From assembly GCA_001414345.1 (NCBI GenBank), contig LLCB01000240.1:1-64000 (forward strand): a stretch of DNA of 64,000 nucleotides, in the 5' to 3' direction. The translations under genes and the position numbers were made by a program. Position 1 is the first letter of the stretch; every line of letters starts with the position of its first letter. Below the pieces are notes generated by a model that did not search any database, had not been told where the DNA came from, and saw nothing but the letters and a program-made list of their open reading frames with translations. Source of the DNA: Hymenoscyphus infarciens (Eukaryota > Ascomycota > Leotiomycetes > Helotiales > Helotiaceae). This document shows, in pieces, positions 11,501 through 20,899 of the stretch.

Positions 11501-13500
11501 GAGGAAATCTATGTAGGTGTACTGTAAAGATCGTAATTAACACTTAAGATAAGGGGTCTTCTGCTGAACAACGAATTACTATTACTATTACTATTGTGAG
11601 AGCTGGTTTGCCTTCTTGGTAGTTATAAAAGGAAATAATCAGATAATGAAGATTGCTGATTATTGAAATTTACCTAATACCGGTGAGATAGCTAGTATGT
11701 CGGGTTTACTCAGTGGGTTCGATATTTACTACGTGTAAGTTAATATAGTTTTTTATATAAAACACATATTCCCAATACTTTCTAAGCCTCTTCAATGTTT
11801 TCTTTGATTAAACTTCATCTTGAATTGTATGCGGTTGTTTGATGCGACCGTGGAGGATACTGGTTATTAGGGGTGATAGTCGGGTTAAGAGCTCTCTACC
11901 GCACCCGCCACACCCTACTCAAAGCTTAACAGAAAAATTTAAAGTAATAAGAAAAATACGTTAAAAATATAGAATAAATTCTTAATAGCTAATGAATACT
12001 AGAAGATTCTTAGCTATCTTAATTGTTAAGCTATGGTTTTATTCAGGATTTTAGACTTGGTTTTTTTTTTTGAGAGAGAATAATTTAGAGCCTGTTTAGC
12101 TCGTATATATTAGTTCTTTTATAATATATATACTACTTAAAATAATAAGGTAATATATAATATATATATATATATTATAGAATATACTCTTACTTATAAA
12201 ATTAAATAAGATACTCTTTTAATCTCTTAACTTTCAACTTTTATATATATATATATATCTTTTCTCTCTATACTACAATTACTACTATAACTACTAGAGA
12301 CTTAGTCTAGAGTTAACGAAATATACACTGAAATATATATGCGAGCTAAACGATATAGAATATATTTAAGGATAAACTTATAATATAAATAGATATATAC
12401 GAGCACCTTCTAACCCTGTACTAATAAATGCACAAATCTCATATATCTAAATTAGAGTATATACGTGCTAAACAGGCCCTTAGGAACTTTTCCGTCCCCG
12501 TAGAGAGGGCTGTTGTCGTTCAGGCAGCAGCTGATTTGGAGCTAAAGGGGAAAAAAACTATAAAAAGCGAGACTACACTCCTAATCTTTTCTTTTTTTTC
12601 TATATTCTACTTAGGTATATTTGACTTGCTTCTCTTCTCTTTACGAGGGCAAATTTCAAGACTCATATCCCTGCTATACTACCTACTTCTCGTTGATCGC
12701 CTCAAAGGCATAAGTGCAAATCTCTTGAAAGACTTTAGGTGATTGGCGAATTCTTTCCAAGATAAGCGATTAGTTCAAAAAGTATGTACTATAAAGCCAA
12801 ATGAGGGAACGGAGAGTGAGAGGCTGTAAATGAACTTGAGCTATGGCAGACAACCTACTCGTAAAAAGAAATCGTAAAAATATACTCAAATGACTTATTA
12901 GAAAATGTATATTTAGTCTTAAACTCTTTAGATGCTTACTAAATTTTGTCTGCACTAGGACAAACTCGTGACGCGTTTCCAGCTTACTGTTTTACTGCTG
13001 GTTTACGAGATAAGCCGTAGCTTACTTGAACCAAAAAAGTTAGACAACATGAGAGTGAGAATAGCAATTGAACTAACCTCTTTGGGTGAGCAACCTCTGT
13101 TCGTTTTTCGACTCTGAACGCTCTTTATCGAAAGGTAAGTTATACAACTTAGAAAAAGCTATAAAAACTGTAGAGGGAGCCAAAATAGATTTATTAACAA
13201 CTTTCGCAGTTCTTGAGTAGTTTAATTACGTTTTTGTTGCGTAGTATTTCAAAGTCACGAAGGAAAAGCTTGATTCCGTAGAAAACTTCCTCCTAAAAAA
13301 AGGTAAGTAAACTTCCAATGAAAACACTCCACAACACACTGATTAAAATAGCTTGAACTTTATCTTAGTATTAATCAACTCTTTAGGCTTTATATTAATC
13401 TCTTTTGGAAATATACTATCACCTACTTAACAGGGTGTGGCATAGGTGCAAATAACGACGTTTTTTTCCTCACTCACCTTTCGTATAAATCACAAACAAA
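11500..13500. repeat. AT-rich, repeat-derived block (minor island)
   Basis: This 2-kb block is AT-rich, with a short ATT/ACT microsatellite near 11575-11596, a T-run at 12060-12071 and TA-rich runs at 12120-12180 and 12240-12260. There is no ORF of note. The middle (about 12090-12480) holds an element with terminal inverted repeats, listed separately. Depletion of CA/TG is strongest inside that element and weaker on either side, so this looks like a small patch of decayed transposon sequence. Confidence 0.6.
12090..12477. mobile_element. MITE-like element with about 20-bp terminal inverted repeats
   Basis: The left end reads GCCTGTTTAGCTCGTATATA and the right end, on the opposite strand, GCCTGTTTAGCACGTATATA. 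They are inverted and nearly identical over 20 bases about 390 bp apart. The interior is extremely AT-rich and non-coding. Size, lack of coding capacity and inverted ends fit a miniature inverted-repeat element or an internally deleted DNA transposon. I could not define a target-site duplication with confidence. Confidence 0.6.
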
Positions 13501-13779
13501 AGTTCATTTAAGGGGATTAATGTTTGGATTCAAGCTGATGGGTCTTCTTCTCTATTAAGTCATGTTTTTGTTGTATTTTCCCGGTATTTATTAGTTGAGT
13601 TGTGGGTGTCATAACAAGGGGTATTAATCATACGCCACCCTTCCTCATTAGCGTCGAAGCCCTCAATTACAGCGCTTGTGCCGCCCAGACTTTTTCTCCA
13701 CGTTCTCCATTTCGGACGGTTGTTATACTTTGGGATATTTGTTCTAGAAATTCTGGAACAATTTCTTTGGGATTATGGG
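13501..13779. other. Short non-coding stretch
   Basis: Composition returns to normal here. A small ORF (13602-13787) has no recognisable feature. Nothing else is seen. Confidence 0.35.
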
Positions 13780-14100
13780 TAAAATGATGTCTTGAACTCC
13801 TCCAGGTGACTTCGTGCTGCTATTGCCAAAAGAAAAAGTTCTGTTCTGACAACAGGCGATGAAGGGACCACCAAATCATCGACACTGTGAAGGACCAAAT
13901 AAGAAGCTTCACAACTCCACGCAAGCGCTTTCGAATGCAAAGCCACCCTTCCTACTAAAACTAAATGTGAAGGATTCTTGCCCTTTATCTCCCTCCTAGT
14001 GTCTCGAGAACCAAGATCCAATGTCGGGAACAGGTAGGCATCCCAGGAGGCTCGCCATCAGAGGTCAGCTCTGCTTTCACAAGCCGCAATCATCTTTCTT
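13780..14100 (+). pseudogene. Relic of a duplicated 5' end of the MYND gene
   Basis: This stretch resembles the region around the start of the MYND/MSS51_C pseudogene downstream. Matching blocks include GTCTCGAGA near 14000 versus 14574, and an ATCAGAGGTCA-CTCTGCTTTC block near 14055-14078 versus about 14662-14683, in the same order and orientation; the segment just before them (GCCCTTT...) also matches. The copy has lost its ATG (TAGTGTCTC in place of CATGTCTC) and has no open frame. It appears to be a partial tandem duplicate that decayed. Recognised by eye, so the exact limits are uncertain. Confidence 0.5.
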
Positions 14101-14233
14101 AAGCAGTTTATGTGGTGTGTATTTATGGCTATGAACTGATGAGACGGTCTTATTTATCTTCAATTCAGACTCTTTTTTGGCTGTCATATCCGCTTCAACC
14201 AGCATGCGGTTCAAACTCATCGTGGGTTGTTGT

Positions 14234-14257
14234 TAGGTAGGTAGGTAGGTAGGTAGG
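14234..14257. repeat. (TAGG)6 microsatellite
   Basis: Six perfect TAGG units lie between the duplicated relic and the MYND pseudogene. It is too short and uniform to be a CRISPR or telomere tract. Confidence 0.9.
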
Positions 14258-14571
14258 TTGAGCGATGAGTTCTGAGTGACCTTGTTGGCTACCTCATATT
14301 TTCGCGGCATCGCTTCTAGGCTAAAATGGAAAAATCGGATTCAATATATAAATGTTCTAACGTTGGGAGTTTTCAATCATTCTTGGAGAAAGCGGGTAAA
14401 GATGGGTAGACGTTTTTGGAAAGAGCGAGGAGGCAACTGGCGGTCCCACGAGACACGTCGACACCAGAAAACTCACCTTTTCGAACACCTGCAAACTCTC
14501 TCGGCGTCAAAACTGTTCTTCTTCCTGCAAGAAGCAACTGTGGCGGATCCGCGCCCTTTGGGTCTTCCGTC

Positions 14572-16115
14572 ATGTCTCGAGATCCAGCATCCAACGTGAT
14601 GAACCGCGAGGAAGTCCAGGCCCAGCACAACACCTTGAGTTTAGTAGAGACGCACCTAGCTATCAGAGGTCACCTCTGCTTTCGATGCTCACTACCAGGC
14701 GAAACATTGGCCAGATGTGGGGGATGCAAGCGTGTGTGGTACTGCGGCAAATACTGAGATTGGGAACTTCAACATAAGAACGAGTGCAAGATCTTGAAGG
14801 CGGTCAATAAAGCAGAACGTGCAGAAACTGCACTATGACGGACTAGAGATGAATGGACAAAATCACAGGTAAGTTTTGACTCTCCTTCCCCCATGCTCTT
14901 TCCTCGTTTTAATCCGTGCAACAGAGTTGGAAAGTAAATCTGGTACATAGTCTAACAAAAGACCACAGAGCCCTTGACATTGTACATTCAGTTTTACCTA
15001 CCGATTTAAGAGTCAATATCCGCTAACAAACATTCATACAGCCGTCAACCTTAGTGCATCAAATGTCACCGAAGTTCGATTCAATTGCCATCTGGAACAG
15101 TCCTTATACCCTGTTCCATCTGTCATCTGGTTGCTTCCTGCAGCTCGTGTGCGAGCACTCCATCCAGCCATACACTAGAAGAGTGCAAGAAATACCAACA
15201 ACTTGGGCTTCTCAAGAAGTTCTTCATCGAACAATTCAACACCACGGGCCGTGTGTACTCCCATGCCCTCACCGAAAAGCCGAAGTACAACTACCGTGCT
15301 TTGAAGACCGCAGCCAACTGGTATGTGTATTTCACCGAGATATCCGATAAAAGTGAGAAAGTTGGGACTTTCGTCACACCCGACGACTTCAAATCGATGA
15401 AGGCTGCGTTTCCTTGGTCGATGCAGAAAGACAAGCGGCGAATTGCCACTCCTGGCTATGTCTTCTCAACAGCCCTGGAATCCAGAGCATGCCTCTAACA
15501 ATATTGGCTACTCTCGAAGATACGACTCGGCTTCTACCAAACAAGAAGAGCTTGACGCTTCACATTGTGGGTGCTTCCATGAAAGAAGTCCATGCTTCAA
15601 TGGTTTTCGAGGAGCTTTTCCATCTCCTGCCGGCCCTATCGATACTTCGACTTGTGATGATTGGACCCAGGTTCTTTCAAGGAAGTTCCGCTGACAACAA
15701 GCTGGGCGAAGCGACGGTGTTGGGTTGTTGCCGAAGTTGCAGAGCCCATGGCAGGAAACAAACTTTGAGATTATTCGCAGGGATGTATCATGACTTCGGT
15801 GCGCTGTCTTCATTCAAGAAACCCGACCTAGTGGTATTGTTTCACAGCGGCCGGTCACCATCGCAGGTGGAATCATGGAAACCTACAACGAAGTTCTTGG
15901 TTGACATGTCGATACCCACCGTTTGCACAACATATACTGCTCAGGAAGCGACGGAGGAAGTAGTGGAACTTAACTCTCTGGACGCCCGTATGCTCAAGGA
16001 ACCCGAAATTAACAGGTGGAAAGGTTTGATGCATCTCCCGGAAGTGATGGAGGGTGACGAGGGCACTTTTTACTACTGCAATTACTACCGATACATCTTC
16101 CAAGGAAGGAAGTAA
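14572..16115 (+). pseudogene. MYND zinc finger / MSS51_C-domain protein, inactivated
   Basis: The N-terminus carries a MYND-type finger: CFRC, then CGGCKRVWYCGK, then WELQHKNEC. Downstream is a second Cys-rich segment (CIKCHR...CSIC...CSSC) and a long C-terminal region of the MSS51_C type, with LTLHIVGAS, FEELFHLLPALSILRLVMIGP, CRSCRAHGR, KPDLVVLFHSG and a final YYCNYYRYIFQGRK. The frame is broken by TGA at 14755-14757 (inside the finger, where a Cys is expected), TGA at 14836-14838, TAG at 15052-15054 and a frameshift at about 15480-15489 that moves the reading from the 15085-15498 frame to the 15414-16115 frame. Introns remain recognisable (donor at about 14871). Some of the stops are explained by a single C-to-T change (CGA to TGA, CAG to TAG). 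Proteins of this type are often annotated as mitochondrial splicing suppressor 51-like. Confidence 0.8.
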
Positions 16116-16490
16116 CGTTGAGGAAGTAGGACGAAAATCATTTTCTACTATCTCCATGTCACAATATCTGGGGGGGAGTGTCAGCAGAGACTTTATGGTT
16201 ACAAGGTGTGAAACTTCAGGCGGTTTGCTCTGGCTTACCCACCCCTCTTCCCCTTTCATACCTTGCTTTCTGCTCCGATTGGGACGAATTAATGTGGCTG
16301 AGCTGGTGGTTTCTTCTTTGTTCAATTAGCTATGGATGTTCTTGATCGCTAGATGTTACACTGCTTGTGCGAGGTGCTTTTTACCATGGTCACTACTTCA
16401 TTTCATGCCACACCGCTACTGAGTAAAAATCTAGCACTTTGCAGCCATCGTACAAAACTATCGGGGTGTCAAACTTGGTGCTGACCACTT
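16116..16490. other. Intergenic gap
   Basis: Nothing recognised apart from the likely upstream region of the next gene. Antisense ORFs across 15873-16325 are frame shadows of the pseudogene. Confidence 0.4.
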
Positions 16491-16498
16491 TATATAAA
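16491..16498 (+). promoter_or_regulatory. TATA-box candidate of the Cys-rich repeat gene
   Basis: TATATAAA lies 86-93 bases upstream of the ATG at 16584, a normal distance for a fungal core promoter with a short leader. Confidence 0.45.
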
Positions 16499-16583
16499 CT
16501 TTCTCGCCCTCCGTGGGATACACTTTTCACATTTTCAAGCAAACTTTTATCATTGCCTTCTTGGTCTCTGGGGCTTCGTTCCA

Positions 16584-17275
16584 ATGATGGTCTTCTATCC
16601 AGGCATGCTCGTTGCTGTTTTTCTCTTGCTTACCCACAAAACACTTGCCCAACTCCCCGCCCCGTTGAATCAATACCATCCAGGATGTAACTCCGTCTCT
16701 TTATCTCACTCGCCTGAGTGCATGGCAGCATATCATCGTTATTGCATCGACAATAATTACGGCGGGGCAGGATACCCACAAGAAGTTGGTGTGAACGAGC
16801 TGGGTTTTCTCTGTGCTCAAACCTCGTGGTATGGGACTATTGCCTACGGTATTATCCCCAACTCACTTCATTTTTGACCAAACTAATACAGAGACTCCGA
16901 GCAGGCGATCTCCCAAATTGCGATGGCGCCACTCAATCCGTCGGCTGCTATTCTTCAGCTCATCGATTCTGTATCAAGATTGATAAACCGGGTGCTGGAA
17001 TGGTACAAGAAGTTGGAAATGGGGTTGTGGGACTTGCTTGTGTGCCGTATTCTTGGTACGGTGTCCTTGATATTTCGGTTCTGAGGGCGCTACATCCCCT
17101 GTGTACTTCGCCTTCTCTGGGGCAGGACCCTCCATGTGCTTCTGCTATACATCAGTATTGTACCAAGAATGGTCTTGGCCAGGGTGGTGTGATTACGGAG
17201 GTGCGGACTTATGAGGTTGAGGCTGCGTGTATTTCTGCGGGGACTTATAGGGTGGCGAGAGTTACGGGGGTTTAG
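16584..17275 (+). CDS. Secreted Cys-rich protein with three internal repeats
   Basis: Two exons (16584-16848, 16905-17275) encode 211 residues. The intron acceptor at 16904, not the nearer CAG at 16891, is the one that keeps the frame open. The N-terminus is a clear signal peptide (hydrophobic LVAVFLLLTH, Ala-Gln near residue 23). The mature part consists of three copies of a module of about 56 residues. Each has two spaced cysteines, the second within a His-aromatic-Cys triad (AYHRYC, SAHRFC, AIHQYC), a Gly-rich turn with GG/GAG, an EV dipeptide and a final Cys before a hydrophobic end (CAQTSWYG, CVPYSWYG, CISAGTY). I do not know the function. Similar modules occur, from memory, in uncharacterised secreted fungal proteins. 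Size, secretion and Cys content would suit an effector or a cell-wall protein. Repeat 3 has diverged most. Confidence 0.82.
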
Positions 17276-17933
17276 GAATGGGTATATATACGTATATTTT
17301 TTTCATTATGAAGAGGCTCCAAGGCTCGGCGATTATTTCAACAAATATATGAGCCAGTTTTCGATGAAATTCCGAAACCACAAGGTCATTGAGCGAAGGG
17401 GGAGGGAGATAAGCTGAAAGCTGACCACACTTTTTTAAATGCATAGTCTCGAAAATCAACCATGTGTGAGGAAATCAAAGACCTCCTCTTTATGTTGCTC
17501 GTTCTACAGTATTGGCCCTCAAATTGTACCATGAATCAAATGCAAGATGTAGCAATTGGGTTTTGTTTTCCAAATTTCTGGGTTTTCTTGGGTACAGATA
17601 ACGGGACGAAGACCTTAATCAGTTCATATATAACCAATATTCACCGGGAGAGTCGCTGGTGATGCTTTTATTTGGCGTTAATGTGCGGTTGGTAATTCTC
17701 CCACGAAGATGTGGAGCTTTAAGCGAGGTATGGGAGTGTCGGCTCCAAGAAGCCCGGTTGTAATATTAAGAGCGAAGTGGGGGAGAGCGAGAAAGAGAAG
17801 CAAAGTGTTTTTCAATTTCTAGCGTGGATCTCAACCTATTTATATTTTCTATCGTAGATATACAGGTGAATAGGAACAACACTCTGGCTAGACATCGATT
17901 CGGCCTCGCTAAATTCTGTGGCGCCGACAGTCT
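17276..17933. other. Intergenic region between convergent genes
   Basis: Holds the 3' ends of the Cys-rich repeat gene (plus strand) and the RBR gene (minus strand). The small ORF at 17462-17662 has no supporting feature. Confidence 0.4.
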
Positions 17934-19334
17934 TCACAGGCTAGCAAGCATATGGCAACGTCTACAAGACAATATGTACTTGCGATGTCTCGTGCCACAA
18001 ATCTCGCACGCCATCCAGTGGCCAGACCCTTCAATTTTTCTGAACCTGCCACTATGACCGCACTCATGGTTGGTTTCCAGTTCCCGTGTCATAGCTACAA
18101 CGCGCTGTTGACGGATTGCTGGGGCCAAAGGCCTCGGAGCCTCTCTGTCAACAACTTGCTGGGCTCTTTGATCGAGTAATTCCGGCACCCAGTCGCCACA
18201 TTGACATTCCTTCCACTTTACACCACATCTGTAGCAGAATTCGGCTTTGCACCTACAACTATAAGTCATGTCAGCATTTATTTGCACCAAAGACAGAAAT
18301 GGATTTTTCTCACGTCATATGGTCACATCCCTCGTACCTAAACACCATTTCCCCGCATCTGAAACAGGACTTCCAACCTTGTTCCTCAGCGAATTGGACG
18401 AGGTCCTTCCTTGATTCGTCTTCTAGGCATACCCCATCGTGTGCCAGTGCTTTACAGTGCCTCGAGAGTGCATGCAAGTTCCAGTACCACAGTTCGCACA
18501 GGAAGCATAATCCGGCTGTCGATTCTCTGGGGGAATGAACTTTGCACACCCTGGTTCGGCGCAGTAGAATCTGTCAGTGCTGGTATATTCTAGCTCAGCA
18601 TTTCGATAAGTTTCCCGCTCTTCAGTTGACAAGTAAGCCTCGACCGTTGAGAAATCAATTGGCTTGCCATGACATTTTGGCGGAAAAAGGGTTTCGTCTT
18701 TGGTGACACGCAGGAAGAAGGATATAAGGCACGTCTTGCAATAGAAATCGTTGCATGCCAATCGTATAGTTGTATGTGGATGAACAGAGTCCCCGCAGAC
18801 GCTGCATTCGACTTTGAGCTGGGGAAAGTGCTCAAGGGCTGTTCGTTGGCGAAGAGCGTAATGAGAGGAAGGGCCTGCAACGGTGGTACTAGACGCGATG
18901 CTCATGGTCGCGGCTTTTGTAGCTCGCTCGACATAGTCCCAATCAACTGACTCCTCTGTAAGGCAGGGAAGTTGTGGCAAATTGGCGACATCCTGGGGGG
19001 GCCTGTCTCCATCTTCGCTCAAGCTTCGGGCAAAGTCGCGATCCTGGACAAACTGGGTCACCTCAGTCCTCCATTCTTCAATGGATTCTCCAATGGCCAC
19101 CGCATCAGACTCGACCGCTTTGGCAATGCTATGAGCTATCTTCAGGTCGTCGACCAGGAGAATTGACTTCTTCAGCTCGGCCTCAAAGTCATCGAATGCC
19201 AACGCAAAATCCGGAGGATTGTTCTCGGTCCATTTGCCCGTTTGCAGCTCTCGTTGTACTTCAATCTCGTTTAGTTGAAGTTGCATAGCAAGGCTCTCGT
19301 CGTCGAATTGGAGGAGGGGGTCGACGTCGGCCAT
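17934..19334 (-). pseudogene. RBR-type E3 ubiquitin ligase, frameshifted by an 11-bp insertion
   Basis: Reading from 19334 downward, the protein has a 170-residue N-terminal region, then RING1 (CSVCGDSV...CNDFYCKTC...CHGKPI), an IBR region (FYCAEPGCAKFIPPENR...CANCGTGTC), and RING2 (CFRCGEMVFRYEGCDHMT, intron 18313-18259, then CRCKAEFCYRCGVKWKECQC). A Cys/His-rich tail follows (HECGHSGRFRK...CEICG...CRRCH), ending at TGA 17936-17934. RBR ligases transfer ubiquitin from E2 through a RING2 cysteine to substrate. The frame changes inside the IBR: after GTC-M-H the reading goes wrong and soon stops, while KALAHDGVCLEDE continues in another frame. The two frames are reconciled if 11 bp (one copy of a 5-bp direct repeat plus 6 bp) are extra at 18456-18471. 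As it stands the protein would end at about residue 303, before RING2. A sequencing error is the alternative. Confidence 0.82.
18456..18471 (-). repeat. 5-bp direct repeat flanking a CTCGAG core inside the RBR gene
   Basis: On the plus strand AGTGC-CTCGAG-AGTGC. One AGTGC plus the 6-bp core accounts exactly for the 11 extra bases that break the RBR reading frame. The pattern resembles a small transposon footprint or a slippage duplication. Confidence 0.6.
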
Positions 19335-20075
19335 GACTGAGACTCGTGTTTGTCTGAGTTTAGTTGTTAGATTTCACTGTTTGGAACGAGGTGTTGAAGG
19401 TCGGTGAGGAGTGAGGCAAATATACGTCGGTTGGGAAAGAAAAAGCGGAACGCTGCCCACGGGTGACTGCAGTCACTCGGTCGAATCTCATTGGTCCATC
19501 GATAGACAGACCCCTTTACCCGCGAGTTTTCGGCCCAATGCTTTTTCTTCGAGTTTTGAATCTTTTCTGAGGGTGCTTGCTTCCATGAATTGCCATTATT
19601 TCAAGGTGTTGAGCTTCGGGGGGGGAAACTGTCATATCTTGTCGACTCGCTAAGCCTTAGCGAGTCATCGAAATCATCGAAGATGAAAGCACTAAGTTCT
19701 TCGTTGGTAGGTCTACAGTATCATACCACCATGATCCTTGCTATCAACTATGGTGGGATACTGTTTTCTGTCTCATCCTAATGAAGTGTGAAATCGTCTT
19801 TGACACTTTGGTGTTCTGCTGAAAAGACAAGGAAGCAGAGTGCGATTTCATTTATTCAGTGAATACGATAGGGAAAGGAACACACAAGATCCTAGCCTAG
19901 CTCACCAACCATACTTAGTTACCGTGAAGTAGGCTATGCCATAATGTAGGTTGTCATACATCAAGCCTGGGCCTAGCATACTTGCAATACTTAAAGCTGT
20001 CCCAGATCACAACTTAAACATTTAATTTCTTTCTACAAAAAGTCACAACAACAAAGTTCTTCACAATCTAGGAAA
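19335..20075. other. Intergenic region upstream of the RBR gene
   Basis: Contains the RBR promoter (its ATG is at 19334, minus strand). Short ORFs such as 19411-19653 and 19590-19781 have no supporting features. Confidence 0.4.
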
Positions 20076-20890
20076 ATGACACCTACACGACGAATCCTCC
20101 GCCTCCCTTCACCCAAAGACGACGCGTCGTTTTAGAGGGTAGCTTTAAAGAACAAGAAGACTCTGAAAGGAAACACTAGTGTCCCTCTCAGAAGCTTCAC
20201 GTTGTTTTCAAAACTTCCCAAATACCTCCAAGGACGCCTTCTCAAACTCATCTCTGGAGAACATGAAATCCTCGGCATTGGTCATTATGATGGTATTCAG
20301 AAGTATTATCATACGTCGTTCGCTCGTAACCCACTACCATTCCTCAACAAAAGCATTGGAAAACTTGCCCTTGAAACACTAAAAGTGTTACCCTTCTATA
20401 ATCAGTAACAAATCCCACTTGATTGTCATGTCAATTCCAAAATTTACTTCAACCGAATACACGACATCTTATGGATTACTAACCCGGAATCGATATGCCC
20501 CACGCTTAAGCGATACACGAACCAATGGCTAAGTAACACGGAACGTCTCTCTATCCCAGTTGAATTGGTATGAAACTTTCCCTTTTGCTTCCCTTTTTGG
20601 ACTCCTATTCTTAGTGGTCGGGAGTAAATTTCATCCTTACTCACTGCCCTGGCTCGTAAGTCATCGAGAAAAAGAAAAAATGCAGGCTAATCTTTTTGCA
20701 GTGGTGTCAAAAGCCCGACTCTCCTAAATCCCAACCCCCTCTCCTCCTTTCTGAAAGCATAAACCCGAAAGAGATATTCCTGGTTGTGGAGGCCGAGACT
20801 ATAGGAAATAGTGACCGACCTATGTTCGTTGCCCTAAGCGAACCTACTTCGAACACTCTGGGACCCGGAGATAGACACTTAAAGGAGTGA
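20076..20890 (+). pseudogene. 2EXR-domain gene, decayed at the edge of RIP island 1
   Basis: From the ATG at 20076 the frame shows a 2EXR-like start (FTLFSKLPKYLQGRLLKL) and, further on, NSKIYFNRIHDILWI, which matches the IYFNxxxDxxWx block of this fungal domain. Two in-frame stops interrupt it: TAG at 20133-20135 and TAA at 20406-20408. Both become CAG or CAA codons if one C-to-T change is reversed, the change RIP makes at CpA. A possible intron begins near 20568, and a further segment (about 20700-20890, with PKEIFLVVEAE) may be the last exon. 2EXR proteins form a large lineage-expanded family of unknown function in Leotiomycetes and related fungi. The adjoining 7 kb is a RIP island. Confidence 0.65.
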
Positions 20891-20899
20891 TAGATTAGA

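Noticed and set aside
14234..14257. (TAGG)6 as a CRISPR array or interstitial telomere
   Set aside because: Simple tetranucleotide microsatellite with no spacers; fungal telomere repeats are TTAGGG-type.
16858..16891. First CAG (ending 16891) as the acceptor of the Cys-rich repeat gene
   Set aside because: From the 16848/16849 donor it leads to an early stop; the CAG ending at 16904 keeps the frame and the repeat spacing.
20696..20890. Stand-alone small gene starting at 20696
   Set aside because: More simply read as the last exon of the 2EXR pseudogene that precedes it.
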